A stretch of DNA of 37,442 bases from a bacterium (GTDB taxonomy: Bacteria; Patescibacteriota; Patescibacteriia; UBA9570). Numbering within the stretch: the stretch's first letter is position 1; each line of letters starts with the position of its first letter. The stretch spans positions 1-37,442 of the forward strand of contig JAUYKW010000007.1 in assembly GCA_030698395.1 (NCBI GenBank), in the 5' to 3' direction. The position numbers and the translations under genes were made by a program. Shown here one piece after another: positions 32,716 through 37,442 of the stretch. The notes under the pieces were generated by a model. It had not been told where the DNA came from. It saw only the letters and a program-made list of their open reading frames with translations, and did not search any database.

Positions 32716-33759
32716 ATGCGAAACACACTGATTTTGTTGACAGTATTAATGTTCGGTGTTGGTTGTGCATCTCTAAATTCAGATATCTCATCAGTGGCAA
32801 ACTTATCAGCGGATAGAACAATTCCAATCAGTCCTATCTTATATATTGAAGATGATTCTTTGTGGATGGCAGATGCTGTTGGTAATGATGCTGTAAATAT
32901 TTCTCAATCATCGGACGATCATTTTGCTCCAGTGTGGTTTCCGAATGAAGTAGAAGTTGCTTATGGAGTTGTAATTGATGATTACTATGAGTTATGGAAC
33001 CAAGATATTCAAACTGGTTCTTCAGAATTCTTAGTAGGTACAAAAGAGTTACCGCATGATTTACAGGTATCACCAAATAATCAGTATTTAATGTATTTTG
33101 AGGCTGATAACTTATACATGTTGGATATTGAGCAAAAAACTAGAACTAGATTATATGAAGGTGCAATTAGCGCAGATTGGTCTCCGGATGGAAAACAAAT
33201 AGTTTATTTAACATCGGATAATAGATTGCTTTTGCAAGATTTTAAACTCGATGAAGATTTATCAGAACCGTTATTACTACTAGAACAAGAAGTGGTATCA
33301 CCAATATTTATTGATACAGATTTAATTGCATATGAAACTGATTGGGATGGTGAGTATACGGTGTTGGCACTAGACTTGCGATCATTCGAAGCAGAGCCGA
33401 TTACTAGCTTACGTTTTTCTAGTTTACAACCTTCATCTAAATTACGGCTAGAGCCAAACGGCAGTAGGCTGATGTATATTAGGCAAGATGATGTTACTGA
33501 ATTGCCAAATGCATGGGTTTTTCATATGGAAAGCGATGCACCAAAGCTGATTTTAACAAATGTTTATAATGCTATTTGGTCTGCGGAAGAAAATATGATT
33601 TTCTATTTGGATTCAACGTTAATCAACAAGGATGAAATCCAAACCATGATTTACTCTGCAACCGATAATGGTTTGAGTAAGACAGAAATAATAACGGGTG
33701 CTCATTCTGTGGTTACTCCTGGTGCAAATGATAGTAACGAGTATAAGTTAGACTCATGA
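32716..33759 (+). CDS. TolB/PD40-like beta-propeller lipoprotein
   Basis: 347 residues. The N-terminus MRNTLILLTVLMFGVGCASL is a lipoprotein-type signal with cysteine at 17, although the lipobox (GVGC) is imperfect. The rest has repeated blade-like units of the PD40/TolB kind: DDHFAPVWFPNEVEVAY, GAISADWSPDGKQIVYLTSDN and NAIWSAEENMIFYLDS. A propeller on the outer face of the membrane is likely; partner unknown. It overlaps the next gene by four bases. Confidence 0.75.
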   Translation: MRNTLILLTVLMFGVGCASLNSDISSVANLSADRTIPISPILYIEDDSLWMADAVGNDAVNISQSSDDHFAPVWFPNEVEVAYGVVIDDYYELWNQDIQTGSSEFLVGTKELPHDLQVSPNNQYLMYFEADNLYMLDIEQKTRTRLYEGAISADWSPDGKQIVYLTSDNRLLLQDFKLDEDLSEPLLLLEQEVVSPIFIDTDLIAYETDWDGEYTVLALDLRSFEAEPITSLRFSSLQPSSKLRLEPNGSRLMYIRQDDVTELPNAWVFHMESDAPKLILTNVYNAIWSAEENMIFYLDSTLINKDEIQTMIYSATDNGLSKTEIITGAHSVVTPGANDSNEYKLDS

Positions 33760-34517
33760 TTATTATTAAGCGCTTAACTCCTTATTGGAGTGCGATAATT
33801 ATTTTAACGCTGTTTCTTGTTGGTATCTATTATCCTACAAATTGGCAATGGATTATTGGATTATTATTTATTGTGCCTGTGTTAGAAGTATTAATAATGC
33901 GACAACGTCATTGGAGGCTGGATTATTTAGGCTTGAGCCTTGCTAGCATAATACTCTTGGTAAGTGCATATACCTTTATGCTTATTCAAGAATCATCATT
34001 GCTAATTTACGTAATAATTGGTGTTACAGTTATTTTACATTTTTTGTTTGTAAAAAATTTATCGGTTTTTCTATTTCAACCTGCTAAGTATATAGCATAT
34101 TCTTTAGAGCATATTTCGCAATATTCAAATGTGGTGGCATCTTTTTACTTGTACGTGAGTATATTTATTTTTCAAATTTTGGGATTGGGAAGATTGCGTT
34201 ATCTATTAGCAGCAGCAATGGTGGGAACAGCTATATTAGTATGGCAAACCTTCTGGATTCAAAAAGTTACATGGAAAAGAGGGGCGCTATATGCGTTTAT
34301 AATTACTTTAGTAATTGTGGAACTAATATGGGTATTTCATTTTTTACCTGCCAGTTTTTTTGTGAGCGGATTTTTATTAACTATTGGTTTGTATTTAATG
34401 TTGCATCTATCTAGACATTATCTTGCTGAAGCATTGACAAAAAAGCAGGTAGTTCGGTATATTCTTACCAGCTTAATTGCTGTAGTAGTTTTATTAGTGA
34501 CTGCCAAGTGGTTTTAA
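33756..34517 (+). CDS. Polytopic membrane protein of unknown function
   Basis: 253 residues, almost wholly hydrophobic with about 7-8 membrane segments separated by short basic loops (RQRHWRLDY, KKVTW-like). There is no recognised motif. It overlaps the lipoprotein gene (ATGA) and is followed after three bases by the pseudoprotease gene, so these three are likely translated together. Confidence 0.7.
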   Translation: MIIIKRLTPYWSAIIILTLFLVGIYYPTNWQWIIGLLFIVPVLEVLIMRQRHWRLDYLGLSLASIILLVSAYTFMLIQESSLLIYVIIGVTVILHFLFVKNLSVFLFQPAKYIAYSLEHISQYSNVVASFYLYVSIFIFQILGLGRLRYLLAAAMVGTAILVWQTFWIQKVTWKRGALYAFIITLVIVELIWVFHFLPASFFVSGFLLTIGLYLMLHLSRHYLAEALTKKQVVRYILTSLIAVVVLLVTAKWF

Positions 34518-34520
34518 ATC

Positions 34521-35642
34521 ATGTCTTCATCTCAAACTCCAACTTCACCGACAGCTCGCGCAAAGCATAAAGAAATAAGGGCTGAAGCTAAAAGAAATAG
34601 CAGAATTAGTTATTTAACTGTAGCAATTGTTGTGATTGTACTGGGAAGTTGTGTTGGTTTTTTAGGTGGATTATTGGCAATTAGCTATCCTACAGATTGG
34701 CCTTTAGCTCAGAAAATTATTACAGCACAGCAATCATCTGTTCCGGAAGTTGTGTTTGTAGAAAGAGGTGATGCATCATCTGATACGAAGTTAATTGAAT
34801 TGTTGCAGGCACATCAAAGCAAAACAATTATTTCAATTTATCCAGGAGCAACTCAGAGTTATACTACTGATAATGAATTAGGGAAGGGAGCAATCATTAG
34901 TGCAGATGGTTGGTTGGTTACATTAACAGATGTTATAGGAAATCAGAATTCAATTAGTATTGTTTTGGATGATGGGCAAGTATTTGTGAGTGATAAGTTT
35001 GCTGAGGATCCATACAGTGGGATGACTTTTGTTAAAATAAAGGCCTCTCAATTACCGGTTGCTGATTTCAGAACAACAGATGTAGCCTTGGGAGAATCAA
35101 TAATGTTTTTTACAGGATCTGCATTGAATGGGGATTATGTAAAATTCGGTCATGTGGAAAATAATCATTTTAGTAATACCGTGGAATTAGTAACAAACAG
35201 ATCTAATTATTACTATTTGAGTGATATTGATGCTAATGAAAAATATTTAGGATCACCGGTTTTTGATGAAAGGGGATCTGTTATGGGTTTTTATGCTGGA
35301 GAACAATTAGTGATTCCAGCAAGTGTTGTATCTAGTGGTATTTATTCCGTATTTACTAATGATGAAGTTGAACGTCATCAATTAAGTTTTATTTATCAAC
35401 CTTTATATAGAATTATTGATCCAGACCGATCTTCTATGACAAAGGGTGCAAAAATTAGTAGTTTAGGTTATCAAGTAGGGGAGTTAGCTGTTGGTGATGT
35501 AATTTTAAAAGTAGATGGCGTTATAGTTGATGAAACGCATGACTTATCTGATTTATTGTCAGAAATTGAGATTGGGACTGTCGTGGAACTAAGAGTTGAG
35601 CGAGATGATAAAATGCTAGATGTAGAAATTGTAATTGAATAA
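34521..35642 (+). CDS. Membrane-anchored HtrA-like pseudoprotease with PDZ domain
   Basis: 373 residues. A polar N-terminus is followed by a membrane segment at about 31-54 and an extracytoplasmic trypsin-fold domain that tracks HtrA/DegP: GKGAIISADGWLVTLTDVI (about 121-139), DDGQVFVS, DPYSGMTFVKI, and LGSPVFDERGSVMGF. The triad positions are all changed: the histidine of NHVV is D137, the aspartate of DLAV is G167, and the serine of GNSGGP is L243. A PDZ domain follows at about 305-372 (GELAVGDVILKVDG). It therefore probably binds rather than cuts proteins. Last gene of its run before the repeat and promoter at 35712-35778. Confidence 0.75.
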   Translation: MSSSQTPTSPTARAKHKEIRAEAKRNSRISYLTVAIVVIVLGSCVGFLGGLLAISYPTDWPLAQKIITAQQSSVPEVVFVERGDASSDTKLIELLQAHQSKTIISIYPGATQSYTTDNELGKGAIISADGWLVTLTDVIGNQNSISIVLDDGQVFVSDKFAEDPYSGMTFVKIKASQLPVADFRTTDVALGESIMFFTGSALNGDYVKFGHVENNHFSNTVELVTNRSNYYYLSDIDANEKYLGSPVFDERGSVMGFYAGEQLVIPASVVSSGIYSVFTNDEVERHQLSFIYQPLYRIIDPDRSSMTKGAKISSLGYQVGELAVGDVILKVDGVIVDETHDLSDLLSEIEIGTVVELRVERDDKMLDVEIVIE

Positions 35643-35711
35643 ATAGTCGGTATTTTTCTGAGTTGCGGGGCTGATCCAGTCTGCGAATTAATAAGATATA
35701 TATCAACGTTT

Positions 35712-35732
35712 ACCACCGGGGTAAACCCGGGG
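35712..35732 (+). repeat. REP-like GC-rich palindromic repeat, single copy
   Basis: A 21-base unit starting ACCACCGGGG and ending AACCCGGGG, with an internal hairpin CCGGG/CCCGG. The identical 21 bases recur at 36814-36834. It is far more GC-rich than the surroundings and lies in the 144-base gap between genes, upstream of the wzz promoter. Confidence 0.75.
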
Positions 35733-35749
35733 ATTCCAATTGATTATAT

Positions 35750-35778
35750 TTGACATTCTTTCCATTTTTTGCTATACT
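35750..35778 (+). promoter_or_regulatory. Promoter of the Wzz-like gene, predicted leaderless
   Basis: Perfect TTGACA (35750-35755), a 17-base spacer and TATACT (35773-35778). Eight bases separate the -10 from the ATG at 35787, so the transcript should begin within about two bases of the start codon. Confidence 0.85.
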
Positions 35779-35786
35779 ATTGAAAT

Positions 35787-36677
35787 ATGAGTTACTTAAG
35801 CATCATCGCAAAGCATTGGTTATCCATATTATTTGTTACATTAATTTGTGCTGGCACCGCTGTTGGTTTATCTTTTTTACCTGCCCAGTATTATGAATCT
35901 GAGGTTCAAGTATTGATTGTTCAAGAGCAACAAGAGACTACAGATTCATATACATCTCAAAAAGCTGCTGAAAAATTAGGAAATACTTTGGTAAATGTAA
36001 TATATTCCTTTGATTTTTTGGATAGGGTAATTGCTACTGGATATGTGAATGAAGAGGTGTTTTCTGGTTCTGCTAAGGATAGAGAAAAGTTGTGGAAAGA
36101 TTTGGTAAAAGCTCAAGTTGTACCGGAGAGCTCTTTAATACGAATATTTGGATATGGTACTGATCCTGGCAAAGCGGAAAATGTTGCATTGGGTGTTTCA
36201 CAGGTGTTAACTACTAGTGCATCGTATTATCATGGATCTGGGGAAACGGTAAAAATAAAGCATATCAGTGGACCAATTACTTCTGTTAGACCAGTAAAAC
36301 CAAATATTCCTTTAAATGGTGTGGCTGCGGGCATTCTAGGTTTTATGCTAACTTATGGTTTTTTTGTTCTACGGAACGAATCTCAGCAAGTTAAAGTAGA
36401 AAATAAAGGAAAAAAGCAGTCTATTCCTCAACCTGCACAGCAAATAGTTGTGGAACAATCTGAACCTATTCAGCAAAATTTGCATGCAGAACAGCCTAGA
36501 ATAGATCATTATGAGGTTCCTGGTACAGCACCAGAAGTTGATCCTTATAAAGCGCCTGAATATAAGGTTTTAGATGAATATCCAGAGGAATTGTATAATT
36601 ATGGATCGACTTTGGAGGATGAGAATAAATCAGGTGATGACACAGCGGTAACCATGCCGGAACATTTTCGTGATTAA
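35787..36677 (+). CDS. Wzz-like chain-length determinant/polysaccharide co-polymerase
   Basis: 296 residues. An N-terminal membrane segment (about 10-30) is followed by the Wzz block FLPAQYYESEVQVLIV, an extracytoplasmic alpha/beta region (VPESSLIRIFGYGTDPGKAENVALGVSQVL) and a second membrane segment at about 177-196 preceded by the PVKPNIPLNG proline-rich turn, all standard for the Wzz family. The cytosolic tail is long, Gln/Pro/Glu-rich and tyrosine-containing (YNYGSTLED), without a BY-kinase domain. Probably sets the length or export of a surface glycan, consistent with manC and uppP in the window. Confidence 0.88.
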   Translation: MSYLSIIAKHWLSILFVTLICAGTAVGLSFLPAQYYESEVQVLIVQEQQETTDSYTSQKAAEKLGNTLVNVIYSFDFLDRVIATGYVNEEVFSGSAKDREKLWKDLVKAQVVPESSLIRIFGYGTDPGKAENVALGVSQVLTTSASYYHGSGETVKIKHISGPITSVRPVKPNIPLNGVAAGILGFMLTYGFFVLRNESQQVKVENKGKKQSIPQPAQQIVVEQSEPIQQNLHAEQPRIDHYEVPGTAPEVDPYKAPEYKVLDEYPEELYNYGSTLEDENKSGDDTAVTMPEHFRD

Positions 36678-36726
36678 AATCGATTTCAGAATTAACTAGA
36701 TTTTCCTGATAAATCACAATTTATAT

Positions 36727-36757
36727 TAAAATCCCTAATATTAGGGTTTTTTTGTTT
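36727..36757 (+). terminator. Intrinsic terminator after the Wzz-like gene
   Basis: The 14-base palindrome CCCTAATATTAGGG (36733-36746) is preceded by an A-run and followed by seven Ts and a further T-rich stretch. It lies 49 bases after the stop codon. Confidence 0.88.
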
Positions 36758-36769
36758 TTAAATCAGGGA

Positions 36770-36836
36770 GACCCCGGCTTCATGCCGGTGGTCGTCATGA
36801 TTAATATATATAGACCACCGGGGTAAACCCGGGGTC
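36770..36836. repeat. REP-like element: inverted pair of GC-rich units
   Basis: Two 24-base arms (36770-36793 and 36813-36836) are complementary at 20 of 24 positions around a 19-base AT-rich centre. The right arm contains the 21-base unit found at 35712. Each arm also has its own internal hairpin. The paired-palindrome layout is that of REP/BIME or REPIN elements, which are moved by RAYT (REP-associated tyrosine) transposases; none is visible here. No T-tract follows, so it is not a standard terminator. Confidence 0.7.
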
Positions 36837-36869
36837 TTCAAAAAGGATTGATTTACTAGTAATTAGACC

Positions 36870-36898
36870 TTGACAAGAATAGATCTATATGCTAGTAT
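36870..36898 (+). promoter_or_regulatory. Orphan strong promoter without a recognisable gene
   Basis: Perfect TTGACA (36870-36875), a 17-base spacer and TAGTAT (36893-36898); start expected near 36905. Downstream, only a nine-codon frame (ATG at 36934, MNKQSIEQQ) and non-coding-looking AT-rich sequence to about 37070 follow, then the hairpin region. From 36899 to about 37070 I see no gene. Confidence 0.65.
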
Positions 36899-37071
36899 TC
36901 TTAGTTATTTTGATAAATTTACTGGAAACCCATTATGAACAAACAATCTATTGAACAGCAATAAGCAACCATGTACACTGTAGTGTCACTGATTTTTGTT
37001 GAAGCAATTATATAATGATTAACAATTTACCCATTAATAAGAAAACAACCTAGATATATACTTAAGTGTTA

Positions 37072-37282
37072 CTGAGTCTACTGTTCTCCCGCTGGCCATG
37101 GGCTGTTCTAAAGCTAGGACATCCAATGGTCCGTGAGAATCCCAACACTCCGTTCAGTTGCTTCGCAACTGTCCGGACTGAAGGGACACGTGATACAACC
37201 AAGTATCACACACGGCGTACATTTTCAATGCAACATAGTAAAACATGTTGCTATATCAACTCTCTCAATAATATCTACTAGG
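37072..37282 (-). ncRNA. Candidate TnpB-type guide RNA (reRNA/omegaRNA) at the end of an IS200/IS605-like element
   Basis: Read on the minus strand, four hairpins follow one another: 7 bp at 37251-37230, 7 bp at 37209-37190, an interrupted 11 bp at 37177-37149, and a nested one from 37139 to 37084 whose outer stem is TTCTC/GAGAA and whose apical loop carries CTTTAG (37113-37108). The order GGGATTCTC, CTTTAG in a hairpin loop, then GGGAG (37090-37086) is the pattern I associate with the right end of IS605/IS1341-type tnpB elements, where the guide RNA scaffold ends before the flanking guide. GC content rises sharply here. An unrelated structured RNA on either strand is the alternative. Confidence 0.4.
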
Positions 37283-37442
37283 TTATGCCTGGTTTAATAA
37301 CTCCGCTAGTTCGTTGTATTGCTGTTGAGACATGCCATGGCATGTCTTTACGACAATTTCACAACGAACTAGCGGAATAGAGTGAGTCCCGGCATTGAGC
37401 TGGGGTTGGTGGTGGCGGTTCGCTGTCGCCACTGGCTCCGGT
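37283..37442 (-). CDS. Possible 3' end of a tnpB-like gene (truncated by window edge)
   Basis: Two minus-strand frames are open from the window edge. One runs 52 codons to a TAA at 37285-37283 and ends with the protein-like CHGMSQQQYNELAELLNQA. The other runs 27 codons to a TGA at 37361-37359 (TGASGDSEPPPPTPAQC at its start), a low-complexity tail like those after the TnpB zinc finger. Neither contains a diagnostic motif, since the catalytic domain would lie beyond the window. The assignment rests only on the RNA-like structure that follows. A third frame closes after 23 codons. Confidence 0.25.
   Translation of the reverse strand, partial: PEPVATANRHHQPQLNAGTHSIPLVRCEIVVKTCHGMSQQQYNELAELLNQA
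37302..37376. repeat. Long inverted repeat with nested 20-base palindrome
   Basis: Sixteen-base arms (37302-37317 and 37361-37376) are perfectly complementary. Their interior holds a perfect 20-base palindrome (37328-37347) plus short matching blocks, so the whole 75 bases can fold into one long hairpin on either strand. It overlaps the end of the possible tnpB-like frames. It may belong to the element's RNA or act as a transposase-recognition hairpin. Confidence 0.75.

Noticed and set aside
36934-36963. Nine-codon leader peptide (MNKQSIEQQ) after the orphan promoter
   Set aside because: Too short to support, no attenuator hairpin follows it directly, and no downstream gene is visible.
37066-37281. 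A 71-codon plus-strand frame in the hairpin region
   Set aside because: Its composition is not protein-like, it spans four hairpins, and has no promoter or start signal of its own; the structure explains the open frame.
37081-37442. Possible rRNA operon leader, tmRNA or RNase P RNA
   Set aside because: None of the conserved sequences of these RNAs (16S or 23S 5' ends, tmRNA acceptor end, RNase P core) could be found; the idea stays only as a test to run.
1-37442. Alternative genetic code with TGA as glycine (Gracilibacteria/Absconditabacteria)
   Set aside because: Several genes end at TGA exactly where family length predicts, with ATGA overlaps; reading through would run into downstream genes out of frame.
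1-37442. CRISPR array or tRNA genes
   Set aside because: No regularly spaced direct repeats and no cloverleaf-like sequence with a T-arm motif were found by eye.

Overview
The window is low-GC, gene-dense bacterial DNA. It has many overlapping or nearly abutting genes and very few recognisable Shine-Dalgarno sites. TGA acts as an ordinary stop (for example in the ATGA overlaps at 6822, 16882, 22319, 29770 and 33756), so the recoded Gracilibacteria/Absconditabacteria code does not apply. The gene mix (DUF2207 protein, HTH fused to a minimal nucleotidyltransferase fold, FG-GAP metallophosphoesterase, archaeal-type UMP kinase, long divergent Ser/Thr kinases) suggests a member of the Candidate Phyla Radiation/Patescibacteria. 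A complete proline pathway and a SUF operon would make it one of the better-equipped lineages. The placement is inference; no rRNA gene is present.

Layout. (1) 1-6321, minus strand: three tandem paralogous Hanks-type kinases, the last running off the left edge. All carry the same N-terminal DGSRF motif, a long N-terminal helical region and, in the two complete copies, a helical insertion inside the kinase N-lobe. A perfect-consensus promoter precedes them and diverges from (2), 6388-11381: an Rrf2 regulator with sufC, sufB, a short sufD, sufS and a SufU scaffold. An 11-bp-arm inverted repeat covers the regulator's -10 and start region and is a strong autoregulatory operator candidate. (3) 11401-15676: a secreted metallophosphoesterase/FG-GAP protein, a small membrane-anchored protein and a zinc phospholipase-C-like protein. 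(4) 15623-18822, minus strand: proB-proC-proA, with a promoter only 7 bases from the proB ATG. (5) 18841-25764: a YdjM-type membrane hydrolase fusion, then divergent lipid phosphatase genes whose start codons overlap in one CATG, then an envelope and nucleotide run (uppP, GDP-mannose pyrophosphorylase, mltG, UMP kinase, CBS protein, anion permease). (6) 25785-26899: L10 leader, rplJ, rplL and a bidirectional terminator. (7) 26916-29108, minus strand: a membrane-anchored PP2C-like pseudophosphatase with a beta-propeller-like tail. (8) 29186-36757: HTH-nucleotidyltransferase regulator, DUF2207 protein, stomatin-like protein, a 44-residue membrane protein, a TolB-like lipoprotein, a polytopic membrane protein, a trypsin-fold/PDZ pseudoprotease and a Wzz-like protein. 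(9) 36758-37442: a REP-like inverted repeat, an orphan promoter and a chain of hairpins that, read on the minus strand, resembles the 3' guide-RNA end of an IS200/IS605-type tnpB element cut off by the window edge.

As a whole, the region joins signalling (three kinases plus a probable pseudophosphatase), iron-sulfur assembly, proline synthesis and envelope building. Several promoters lie so close to their ATG that leaderless transcription is likely. Motif positions were read by eye; no database search or folding program was run.
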